From Bacteroidota bacterium (GTDB lineage Bacteria; Bacteroidota; Bacteroidia; Chitinophagales; Chitinophagaceae): a DNA stretch of 64,000 bases. This document shows positions 39,388 to 50,800 of this stretch, in pieces (the first letter of the stretch is position 1; each line of letters begins with the position of its first letter). Both the position numbers and the translations under genes were made by a program. Below the pieces are notes generated by a model. It did no database searches and was not told where the DNA came from. It saw only the letters and a list, made by a program, of their open reading frames with translations. The DNA is taken from assembly GCA_018267915.1 (NCBI GenBank), contig JAFDXN010000014.1, positions 1-64,000 of the forward strand, in the 5' to 3' direction.

Positions 39388-41163
39388 CTATTGATTTTTT
39401 GCCCAGTTGGCTAGTTTGCTTTGTAACACCTGGAGGGGCAGGCAGCCATCATTCAGCACCTCATCATGGAACGATGCAATATTAAACTTACTGCCCAATT
39501 GCTGCTCATACTTTGTTCGCTCGGCACGGATGGTATATGCGCCGATCTTGTAAGACAGGGCCTGTCCCGGTATGGCCATATAGCGCTCTATCTCTGCCGT
39601 TGCTTCCTGCTCCGTTGCACGCTCGTGTTCCATCATATACCTGACAGCCTCTTCGCGTGTCATGCCCTTATAGTGTATTCCTACGTCCACTACGAGCCGG
39701 ATTGCACGGTGTATGGCGTCGCTTAGATGGCCAAAGTACTGATAGGGATTTTGATATACGCCTAATTCCTTGCCCAGTGATTCCGAATACAGCGCCCAGC
39801 CCTCGCCGTAGGCACCATACCATATGAAGCGGCGAAACTTTGGTATCGCCTTATTCTCCTGCTGTAGCGAGCACTGGTAATGATGCCCCGGTATTGCCTC
39901 ATGCAGAAACAATGTTTCCATTCCGACTGCATTATATTTTTTAGGGTCGAGTATCGGCACATAGAAGATACCAGGACGGGTACCATCTTCAGACGCGGGA
40001 TTATATTCAGCACTTGCCGATGCAGCACGAAACGCCTCTGTCTGCCTAATGGTAAATTGTGTTTTAGGCGCATGGGCGAAAAGGCGCTTCAATGCCGGGT
40101 CTTCCTGTTTTTTAATGGCCCAAAAGCTATCCAACACCTGCTGAGCTGTGGTGAAGGGATAGAATTTAGGATCCTTATTAAGATACTCGAAGAACGCTTT
40201 TAAATCACCCTTAAAACCTACCTCGTCTTTCACTTTGTTCATTTCCCCTGTCAAGCGTGCAACTTCGCTTAACCCCAGGTTATAAATACTATCCGGAGAC
40301 AAGTTAGTGGTGGTCCAAAGACGGATACAATATCTGTAATACTCATCACCTCCCCGAATGCTGTCTACCCCGCTGGAACTGCGGGCCTTGGGTAAATATT
40401 CTTTCTCAAAGAAGTCGTAAAGGCGTGTGTAGTTAGGAACTACCACACTATCAATGGCCTTTGTATAAGCTGCTGTTAGCCTTTCTTTATCTGCCGCAGG
40501 AAAGCTGTCGGGTATTGTCTTGACAGGTGAATAAAAAATACTAGCCCTGGTATCTTTTACCATAATTGCCTTAAGCTGCGGCAATATTTTTACTACGAGC
40601 GCCTTTGGCAACACCCATCCTGATGCAATGCCCTTTCGCATATTTGAAATTGCGGTATCCGTCCAGGCAGGAAATAACTGGAGGCGCTTCAGGAAATTGT
40701 CATAGTCCTTCACTGTTTTAAATGGTTGATTGCCCTGACCCGAACCTAATAGTGGCAGGTCTAGCGTAAAAGACCAGAACTGGTTAATGGGCGTGTAGTG
40801 GGTTGGGTATTTGAGGCCTTCGATGCTCATGTTCATCTCATACCTGAAGAGGCCATAGCTCAATTGCTCTTCAGGAGCCAACGAAGCGCTGTCAACCAGC
40901 AGGAGCTGCGCAAGGTATTTCTCGTAAAATCGCTTTGTGCTGTCCCTGAAAGACTGCGCGATGGTGATGGTCAACCTGTCGTTGTACCTGTTATCGCCAT
41001 TGGCGGTAGCTTCCAGCGGAAAAAGCTGCATGCGCTCTTCCCAATAGTTATCGAGCATGGTGGTAAACTCTTTACTACCATGTTTTGAACCCTTATTAGC
41101 TGTGGGCGTATTACATGATATAGCAAAAAAAACTGCGGTGAGCAATAATATGCTTTGTCTCAT
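39388..41163 (-). CDS. DUF885 family lipoprotein metalloprotease-like protein
   Basis: 591 residues with lipobox VFFAISC (Cys17). The DUF885 fold is all-helical; the metal motif LFLHEAIPGHHYQ (HExxPGHH) near residue 420 is the family's zinc-binding signature, with a downstream glutamate (EGWALYSESLGKELG). Related to peptidase-like families; substrate unknown. Probably anchored in the periplasm or outer membrane. Shares an operon with the formimidoylglutamase-like gene at 1-nt spacing. Confidence 0.87.
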   Translation of the reverse strand: MRQSILLLTAVFFAISCNTPTANKGSKHGSKEFTTMLDNYWEERMQLFPLEATANGDNRYNDRLTITIAQSFRDSTKRFYEKYLAQLLLVDSASLAPEEQLSYGLFRYEMNMSIEGLKYPTHYTPINQFWSFTLDLPLLGSGQGNQPFKTVKDYDNFLKRLQLFPAWTDTAISNMRKGIASGWVLPKALVVKILPQLKAIMVKDTRASIFYSPVKTIPDSFPAADKERLTAAYTKAIDSVVVPNYTRLYDFFEKEYLPKARSSSGVDSIRGGDEYYRYCIRLWTTTNLSPDSIYNLGLSEVARLTGEMNKVKDEVGFKGDLKAFFEYLNKDPKFYPFTTAQQVLDSFWAIKKQEDPALKRLFAHAPKTQFTIRQTEAFRAASASAEYNPASEDGTRPGIFYVPILDPKKYNAVGMETLFLHEAIPGHHYQCSLQQENKAIPKFRRFIWYGAYGEGWALYSESLGKELGVYQNPYQYFGHLSDAIHRAIRLVVDVGIHYKGMTREEAVRYMMEHERATEQEATAEIERYMAIPGQALSYKIGAYTIRAERTKYEQQLGSKFNIASFHDEVLNDGCLPLQVLQSKLANWAKNQ

Positions 41164-41265
41164 TTGGAGGTATAATAATTAATGAAAGCAGCTTAAAATT
41201 AGGCGGTTTTCGGATAAGATCGATTTTCGTTATCAATATATTATTCAATTGCCGCTAAGTTGCCG

Positions 41266-41273
41266 TAAATTTG
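41266..41273 (+). promoter_or_regulatory. -7 element TAAATTTG of the bacilliredoxin gene
   Basis: TAnnTTTG match 21 nt upstream of the ATG at 41295. Confidence 0.55.
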
Positions 41274-41294
41274 CATGCAAAATAAAAGTATAAA

Positions 41295-41711
41295 ATGTAT
41301 CCGATAGAAATAGTAGCTCCAATGAAGGCTGAAGTAACCAGCCACGGCTTCCGGGAATTGTTAAGCAGCGAAGATGTGGACAATGCTATGAAGAACCAAG
41401 GTACTACCCTGCTCTTCATCAACTCTGTGTGTGGCTGCGCAGCCGGTACGGCCAGGCCGGGCGTTGTAATGGCTGTGGCCAATGCGACAAAAAAACCTGA
41501 TCATTGCGTTACCGCATTTGCAGGTTACGATACGGACGCTGTAAAGCAAGCCAGGAATTACCTGCTTCCTTATCCGCCATCATCACCGGCTATCGCCCTG
41601 CTGAAAGACGGCAAAGTGGTGCACATGGTAGAGCGTCACATGATAGAAGGAAGGCCTGCCCAAATGATAGCGGCTAACCTGCTGCAGGCTTTTGAAACAT
41701 ATTGTCAGTAA
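41295..41711 (+). CDS. BrxA/BrxB-family bacilliredoxin
   Basis: 138 residues of the YphP/YqiW family. The active site is the family's CGC motif in NSVCGCAAGTARPGV (near residue 46). Known role in Firmicutes: removes bacillithiol from oxidised proteins; in Bacteroidota bacillithiol genes are also common. Contains the conserved SPAIALLKDGKVVHMVERHMIEGR C-terminal half. Own promoter and a strong terminator, so a single-gene unit. Confidence 0.9.
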   Translation: MYPIEIVAPMKAEVTSHGFRELLSSEDVDNAMKNQGTTLLFINSVCGCAAGTARPGVVMAVANATKKPDHCVTAFAGYDTDAVKQARNYLLPYPPSSPAIALLKDGKVVHMVERHMIEGRPAQMIAANLLQAFETYCQ

Positions 41712-41733
41712 TACTGGTAACCATATACGTAAA

Positions 41734-41760
41734 GCCCCGCCAGTGGCGGGGCTTTTTTTT
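41734..41760 (+). terminator. Strong rho-independent terminator after the bacilliredoxin gene
   Basis: GCCCCGCC-AGT-GGCGGGGC (41734-41752) followed by eight T. Confidence 0.92.
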
Positions 41761-41771
41761 GTGCAGGCAAT

Positions 41772-41806
41772 TAAAAGAAAAACGGCGCAGTATCTACTGC
41801 GCCGTT
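41772..41806 (-). terminator. Terminator of the giant repeat protein gene
   Basis: Minus-strand hairpin from a perfect 12-bp inverted repeat AACGGCGCAGTA (41781-41792) / TACTGCGCCGTT (41795-41806), followed on that strand by a U-rich tail (41782-41772). Its stop codon is 25 nt away. Confidence 0.88.
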
Positions 41807-41830
41807 TGTTAATATATAAACCTTAATAGT

Positions 41831-44800
41831 CTACTGTTTGGTGAACTTGATCGTTTGCAATGGAGCGTTGTTCTTATCTGTCAATTGCAGCATGTAGTCT
41901 CCGTTGGCAAGGTCGCTTACCTTAACAGGTATCGTACCACCCCTGAACTGAGCTGCATCCACATTGTAGATCGCTACAACTTTACCAAGCATGTCGATTA
42001 TACGGATCGCAACATCACCTTTCGGAGCATTCTCGAACCTTACATACATTTCTGAACCAGTAACCGGGTTCGGGAACACCATGATATCGTCGTTGTCGTT
42101 GCTGGTGTTATGAACAAGCAGCGGGCTGCCTGCGCTTGCCACACCGAATGGCGAGAACGTTGTGATACCGGCAAGCGTCACGTTGAACGGACCTGAACCG
42201 AATGCAGGGCCTGTGAGACCAGGATGCCAGATCGGATCGATATAGTGCGACAGGTAGCAAGCTGACCTGTTGAAGCCAGGCAGTTCATCGTAAGAGTTCC
42301 ACTGCAGCGTCAGCGATACGTTAGAGCTACCCGGTGTACCTTCCTGAACGATCCAGGTCTTAGCAACCGCATTGTCGGTCAATGCAGGGCTAGTCGGGAT
42401 ATCGTTCGTGTACGATGAGTAGATGTTGTCGTAAACCTGTACTGCGAAGGCATCAGCCACACCATTGTTAGCCAGTGTGAGCGGAGTGTAAGAGTTGCGG
42501 GTTGCACCTACAGGGAACTTGATGTTACCCATCTTGCCACCGAAACCTACATTCACGTCTATCACTTTACCTGTACCATTCGTTACGATGAATGATGTAG
42601 AATCACCGCCGTAGATAGCACCTGTAGAAGTAACTGTCAGGTCGTTGTTACCAATGATGAGGTAGCCTTTGTTCAGCACCACGCTGTCCGTAACTGTACT
42701 TACGCCTTGTATCGTCTTGTCGAACTGACCGTCGAGCCTGATGCTTTGATAGATAGCACCCGGAACGAACTGGTTCACATCGCCCGAGAGGATCACCTCA
42801 CCAAGAGAAGGATCGAATGTACCATTGTTGGTTACGCTACCCTTCAGTTCCAGCTTGTTTCCAACACCTGTGAAGGCAACGCTTGCGGCAGGATCGATAG
42901 TAAGATTATTACAGATCGCGCCAGGTATATCTACAAGCGGCATGTTCGGTGCTGTAGTCGGAACGAATACATCAGTAGAAGCATTTGGCAATGTATTGCA
43001 GCTCCAGTTTCCAGGATTAGACCAAGCAGTGTTGATTACACCGGTCCATGAAGCTGTAGTGCTAACAGTCAGCGTTGCGAAGTTAGAGATCGCAGGAGGC
43101 GGACACGTACCTGTTACTACCACACGGTATTGGTTGCCGGACATAGCGGCTGTGAGGCCATTAATGGTCAATGTAGCCGTGGTGGTACCGTTGTAAGTAG
43201 CGTTATCAGAGATATTAACAAAGCCTGATCCGGTATTTTCCTGCCACTGATATGTGATACCTGCACCTGTAGCACCTACAGTGAAGGTAGCAGAAGAGCC
43301 TGCACAAGCTGTCGCATCTATTGGATCGGTCGTTACAGCGGGCAGTGCGTTCACGTTCAGTGTAACTGTACCTGAGGTAGCTACAGGAGCGCAAGAACCG
43401 GTCACTATCACACGGTAGTTATAGCCGTCCATTGCAGTTGTTACACCGGTGATTGTCAGCGTAGCTGTAGTGCCGCCGCTATAAGGCGGAGCTGCCGGAA
43501 CATTCACGAAACCGGTACCCGGGTCAACCTGCCATTGGTAATTAAGACCAGTACCCGTAGCAGTGATGCTGAACAGTGCGTTGTCGCCTTCGCAAACTGT
43601 AACGCTTGGTGACTGAGATACCAGTGTCGGAGAAGTGTTAACTGTAAGCGTAGCTGCATTTGATGTTGCAGCCGGCGGACATGAGCCACTCACTACCACA
43701 CGGTATTGGTAACCGTTCATAACGAATGTAGCTGTTGTAATGCTCAACGTAGCTGTTGTCACGCCACTATAAGGAGCTGTATTCGTGAGATCAACCCAAC
43801 CTGTACCGTCGTTCACCTGCCACTGGTAAGTGATAGCAGTACCGGTAGCAACCACATTAAATGTAGTGTTGCTGCCCTGGCATATTGTCCTGTTAACAGG
43901 CTGTGTTGTGATCGAAGGTGGCTGATTAACTGTCACAGCGATCGTGCGAGGAGCAGATGTACCGCAGGAGTTAGTAGCGGTTACGCTGAGATTACCTGAG
44001 GTAGCAGTTGCGCTGAAGTCAACGGTAGCTGAGTTGCCGGCTGCCGAGATGATAGCACCTGTACCTGAATAAGTCCAGTTATAAGTAGTAATTGCCGTAT
44101 CCAGTGGCACTGTATAAACTACGCCGGTCTGACCCTGGCATACCACACTTGAGAATGTAGTAAAGCCATTAGGCTGATTCGGCAGTAATCTTACATTTAT
44201 AGCCAGTGTACGTGGAGCCGATGTACCGCAACCGTTGGTAGCAGTGACACTCAGTGTACCGGAAGTAGCCGTATTACTAAAGTTGATGTTAACGCTGTTT
44301 CCGGCGCCAGTTATCGTAGCACCAAAGCCTGAGTAAGTCCAGGTGTACGTTACACCTGCTACGTTAGGCACGGTGTAAGTTACATTGGTCTGGCCCTGGC
44401 AAGGACTGGCGTTGAATACTGTAAAGGCACCTGGTGTAGCAGGCAGCGGATTCACTGTAATAGCTATCGTACGTGCAGTTGAAGTACCGCAAGCGTTCGT
44501 AGCAGTCACACTGAGCGTACCCGATGTCGCGGTTGCGCTAAAGTCAACAGTTACGCTGTTACCTGTACCATTGATAGTAGCGCCTGTGCCGCTGTATGTC
44601 CATGTATAAGTCACAAGTGGGTTGTTCGGAACTGTGTAAACAACACCGGTTTGGCCCTGGCATACTGTAGCGCTCGATGCAGTGAATGCACCTGGCTGAG
44701 TTGGCAGCGGGTTCACCACGATGGCAAGCGTGCGTGCTGCAGATGTACCGCAAGAGTTAGTGGCTGTTACACTCAGGTTACCGGAAGTAGCCGTCGCGTT

Positions 44801-47800
44801 AAAGCTAACTACTACACTATCGCCCACTGCGGTCGGTGTAATGGTAGCACCTGTACCGCTATATGCCCATGTATAAGTTACCGCAGGATCGAAAGGTACC
44901 GCGTAGGATACATTCGACTGACCCTGGCATACAGGATTAGTGAATGTTGTGAATGCAGCAGGCTGTGCCGGCAGCGGATTCACTGTTATAGCGATCGTGC
45001 GTGCAGCTGAAGTACCACAGGAATTGCTGGCTGTAACACTCAATGTACCGGAAGTAGCGGTAGCGCTGAAGTTAACCGTTGCAGAATTACCCGGAGCGAT
45101 CGGAGTGATCGTTGCGCCGGTACCGCTATAGCTCCATGCATATGTCACTGTAGGATCGTTTGGAACAGTGTATGTCACGTTGTTCTGACCCTGACATACT
45201 GTCGGAGACAAAGTTGTGAAGTTGAAAGGCTGGTTTGGCAGCGGATTCACTGTTACAGCAACTGTACGGGCCACTGACAGACCGCAACCATTTACTGCCG
45301 ATACGCTCAACGTACCTGAAGTCGCATTGTTCGCGAAGTTGATATAAGTACCAGCGAGGTTAGCATTCAGAATTGTTGCGCCGGCGCCGGTGTAGCTCCA
45401 TATATATGATACGCTGGTGTCATTATTAACAGCGTAGAATACGCTGTCCTGACCCTGGCATACCGTGGTAGAAGAAGCAGTGAACGGTGAAGGCTGAGCA
45501 GGCAGCGGGTTAACTGTTATCGCCAGTGTGCGTGGCGTTGGCGAAGCACCGCAGGCATTGTTAGCCACTACAGAAAGTGTTCCGGAAGTAGCTGATGCGC
45601 TGAAGTTGATCGTTACGCTATTGGTTGAGCCTGTGATAGTAGCACCCAGGCCGCTGTATGTCCATGTATAAGAAGTAGCTGTCGGATCGTTAGGAACTGT
45701 ATAAACCACATTGTTCTGACCCTGGCAGACAGGGTTAGAGAACGCGGTGAACACGCCCGGCTGAAGCGGGAGCGGATTAACTGTGATCGCAATTGTCCTT
45801 GCAGCAGAGGTACCACATGCATTGTTTGCTGTTACGCTGAGAGTACCTGAAGTGGCAGTCAGACCGAAATTGAGCGTCACGCTATTACCTGTACCGTTAA
45901 TAGTAACACCTGTGCCTGAGTAAGTCCATGTGTAAGTAACAGTTGGATCGTTAGGCACTGTGTATGTCACACCGTTAACACCCTGGCATACTGTAGCTGT
46001 GCTGGCAGTAAACGCAGCAGGCTGGTTTGGCAGCGGGTTAACCGTTACAGCCAGTGTGCGTGCAGCTGATGTACCGCAGGCATTAGTAGCAGTTACGCTT
46101 ATTGTACCCGAAGTAGCAGTTGTTGCAAAGTCAACTATCGCACTGTCACCAAAGCTGGTGATCGTTGCGCCTGTACCGCTGTAAGTCCATGTATAAGATG
46201 TAGCGTTCGCAACAGCTGGCACTACATATACCACACCGTTTTGGCCCTGGCATACCGTCGCGCTCGACTGCGTAAAGGCAGCAGGTTGCAGCGGCAGCGG
46301 GTTAACAGTTATAGCTATTGTACGCGGAGTAGCCGAAGCACCGCAGGCATTGTTAGCCCACACGCTCAGTGTACCGGAAGTAGCCGTATTGCTGAAGTCA
46401 ACTGTAACGCTGTTGGTGGTACCGTTAATGGTAGCACCTGTACCCGAGTACTGCCAAGTATAACCTGTAGCGGTTACGTCCAGCGGAACTGTATAGATCA
46501 CACCAGTCTGGGCCTGACATACTGTTGCGCTCGATGTAGTGAATGCAAGTGGCTGAGCCGGCAGCGGATTAACGGTAATAGCCAGTGTCCTAGGAGTCGA
46601 AGCGCCGCAACCGTTGTTAGCAGTTACCACCAGTGTGCCCGAAGTAGCAGTTGTGCTGAAATCGACAGAAACCGTGTTGCTGGTACCGTTGATCGTAGCT
46701 CCCAGGCCTGAGTAGCTCCATGTATAAGTTACAGTGGGATCGAATGGCACTGCGTATACCACTCCGTTCTGACCCTGGCAAACTGTCGGGCTCGATGTAG
46801 TGAACACGCCCGGCTGATTCGGCAGCGGGTTAACTGTTATGAGCAGCGTGCGTGCAGCAGATGTGCCGCAACCGTTGGTAGCTGTTACGCTTAACGTACC
46901 GTTGGTCGCAGTGTTGCTGAAGTTTATTGAAACGCTATCGCCATAAGGAGAAATAGTAGCGCCTGTACCTGAATAAGACCAGTTATAAGAAACCGTCGGA
47001 TCGTTAGGTACGGCATAAGCTACGTTGTTCTGGCCCTGGCATACAGTAGCAGAGAATGTAGTAAAGAGGCCCGGCTGGTTTGGCAGCGGGTTAACTGTTA
47101 CCGCAATAGTGCGTGCAGTGGACGTACCGCAAACATTTGTCGCAGTTACGCTCAGCGTGCCCGAAGTAGCATTGTTTGCATAGCTGATCAGAACACTATT
47201 ACCTGTGCCTGTTATTGTTGCACCGGCGCCTGAGTAGCTCCATGTATATGTTACAGTCGGATCATTCGGAACGGTGTACGCTACATTGTTTTGACCCTGG
47301 CAAACTATTGACGTAAAGGTTGTGAAGTTGGCCGGCTGAGCAGGCAGCGGATTAACTGTGATATTCACAGACCTTGGTGTTGATGTACCACAGGCGTTAT
47401 TTGCAGTTACATTCAGTGTACCTGAGGTAGCTGTTGCGCTGAAGTTGATCAATACGCTGTTACCTGTACCATTTATTGTAGCGCCTGAACCAGTGTAGCT
47501 CCATACATAAGTAACCGTAGGGTCATTTGGAACAGTATAAGTTACATTGTTCTGGCCCTGGCATACCGAAGAACTTGAAGTAATGAAGGCAGCAGGCTGA
47601 GTTGGCAGCGGGTTAACCGTTACCAGCATCGACCTTACTGTTGAGTTACCACATGCATTGGTAGCATAAACATTTACTGTACCGGAAGTGGCAGTATTGC
47701 TGAAGCTTATCGAAGCAGTGTTATTGGCTGTAACGATAGTAGCACCAAATCCTGAATAGCTCCAGGTATAAGATACCGAAGGATCAAGAGGAACCGAGTA

Positions 47801-50800
47801 TACCACGTTGTTCTGTCCCTGACATACTGTAGCCGGACCGGTAAGGAACGCGCCAGGTTGAGCAGGCAATGTATTAACTGTAATAGCTATCGACCTTGCA
47901 GGTGATGATCCGCAAGAATTGTTCGCTACCACACTCAGAGTACCCGAAGTAGCTGTATTGCTGAAGTCAACAACTACGGTATTTGAAGTACCTGATATTG
48001 TAGCACCCGTACCGCTGTAAGTCCATGTATAAGATGTAGCTGTCGGATCATTAGGCACTGTGTAAACCACGCCTGTCTGGCCCTGGCATACTGTAGCGCT
48101 CGACTGTGTGAAAGCCAGCGGCTGTGCAGGTACGCCATTTACTGTAATATTAATTGTACGTGCTATTGAAGTACCGCAGGCATTCGTGCCTGTAACACTC
48201 AATGTGCCTGAAGTGGCAGTGTTGTTAAAGTTCATGGTAATGCTGTTACCCGAACCTATGATAGTACCGCCAGTACCTGAATAGCTCCATGTATAAGTTG
48301 TAACTGTCGGATCATTGGGTACTGTGTAAGCAACACCGTTTTGTCCCTGGCATACTGTAGAAGAGAATGTTGTGAAGTTACCCGGTTGCGAAGGTATCGG
48401 AGTAACCGTGATCGACATTGTCCTTGGTATCGAAGTACCGCAGGCATTTACCGCCGATACGCTCATTGTACCCGAGGTAGCTGTATTACTAAAGTCGACA
48501 GAAACTGTATTGCCTGTACCTGTTATAGTAGCACCTAAACCTGAATAAACCCAGGTATAAGAGGTGGCGTTCGGATCATTTGGCACTCCATATACAACAC
48601 CTGTCTGACCTGCGCACACCGTAGTCAGGCCCTGGTTGAACGCTGCCGGTTGAGAAGGCACGGTGTTAACTGTTATTGCAATGGTGCGAGCTGTAGAAGT
48701 ACCGCAGGCATTGGTTGCAGTCACACTAAGTGTACCTGAAGTAGCCGTAGCTGAGAAGTTCATGGTAATACTGTTACCTGAACCGTTGATGCTGCCACCT
48801 GCTCCTGAATATGTCCAGTTGTAAGTTGTTACAGTAGGATCATTAGGTACTGTGTAAACTACACCCGTTTGCCCCTGGCAAACTGAGGAAGAGAACACGG
48901 TGAAGTTTGATGGCTGTGACGGCAGCGGGTTCACGGTGATTGCAAAAGTTCTCGCAGTTGAAGTACCGCAGGCATTAGTTGCAGTTACGCTTAGTGTACC
49001 CGAAGTAGCTGTATTACTGAAATTCATTGTAATAGCATTGCCGGTACCATTGATGGTGCCGCCTGCGCCGCTATATGTCCATGTATAAGTAACAGTTGGG
49101 TCGTTGGTTACTGAATAAGCGACACCATTCTGGCCCTGGCAAACAGGAGTGGTGCCTGTGATAACACCCGGCTGAGAAGGCAGTGGATTCACAGTGACTG
49201 CCAGCGTCCTTGCTGTTGAAGTACCACAAGCGTTTGTAGCTGTCACACTCAGGGTACCCGATGTAGCAGTGTTGCTGAAGTTCATCGTAATACTGTTACC
49301 TGAACCTGTGATCGTACCGCCTGCACCGGAATAAGTCCATGTATAAGTGGTAATTGTCGGATCGTTAGGCACCGTATAAACTACGCCTGTCTGGCCCGCG
49401 CACACCGGCGTAGTGAACACCGAGAAGTTAGCAGGTTGTGAAGGCAGCGGGTTAACTGTAATAGCAATAGTACGTGCGGTAGAAGTGCCGCAGGCATTGG
49501 TTGCTGTAACACTCAGCGTACCTGATGTAGCAGTGTTGCTGAAGTTCATTGTAATACTGTTGCCTGATCCGTTGATCGTTCCCCCGGCGCCGGAATAAGT
49601 CCAGTTATAAGAAGTCACTGTCGGATCATTAGGCACGGTATACACCACACCGCTCTGGCCCTGGCATACTGTAGCAGAGCTGGCAGTGAAGTTGGCCGGC
49701 TGCGTGGGCAGCGGGTTCACCGTGATGGCCAATACTGTTGTAGCTGAAGTGCCGCATGCGTTAGTAGCAAATACACTCAGCGTGCCCGATGTTGCGGTAG
49801 CGCTGAAATTAATGGTTATCGCATTGCCTACTCCATTAATAGTAGCACCACCACCGCTGTAAGACCATGTATAACTGTTACCCGCTACGTTTGTAACCGA
49901 GTAGGCTACGTTATTCTGGCCCTGGCATACTGTAGAGTTGCCTGTAATGTTGCTCGGTTGAGTAGGCAGGGAATTAACTGTTATTGATAATGTACGTGCT
50001 GTCGATGTACCGCAGGCATTGGTCGCTGTTACGCTTAGCGTGCCTGATGTAGCTGATGCACTGAAGCTCATAGTAATGCTATTGCCTGAGCCACTTATGT
50101 TTCCACCTGCACCGGAGTAGGTCCAGTTGTAAGAAGTTACCGTCGGATCATTAGGAATAGTGTAAACCACACCTGTCTGCCCCTGGCAAACAGTTGCAGT
50201 GCTGGCGGTAAAGTTGCCCGGCTGTGACGGAACTGTGTTTACAGTTACCGGCACTACCTGTGCGGTTGAAGTTCCACATGCATTGCTAGCGGTTACGCTC
50301 ACTACGCCCGATGTGGCACTTGCAGAGAATGATATATATGCGGTATTACCGGAGTTGGTGATACTTGCACCATTACCTGAATACGTCCATGTGTAAGTAA
50401 CTCCGGCTACGTTAGGTACTGAATACTGTACGTTGCTCTGACCGGCACATACTGTAGTTGAAGAAACAGTAAAGCTGCCGGGTTGAGCAGGAATCGAGTT
50501 AACGGTGATCGGCAGGTTGAGCGCCGAAGAAGTACCGCATGAATTAGTTATTGAAACACTTAATATACCCGATGTGGCAGCTGCTCCATAACTAAGGAAA
50601 GCGCTGTTACCTGAATTAACTATGCTGGTATTAGCTCCTGAATAGCTCCAGTTGTAAGATGTCGCTGTGGGATCGCTGGGCACTGTATACACCACGTTAT
50701 TCTGACCCTGGCAAACTGTAGCAGTACTTGCAGTAAAGCTGGCGGGAGCCGAAGGCAGTGAATTAACCGTGATCGCAAAAGTTCTCTGTGTAGAAGTTCC

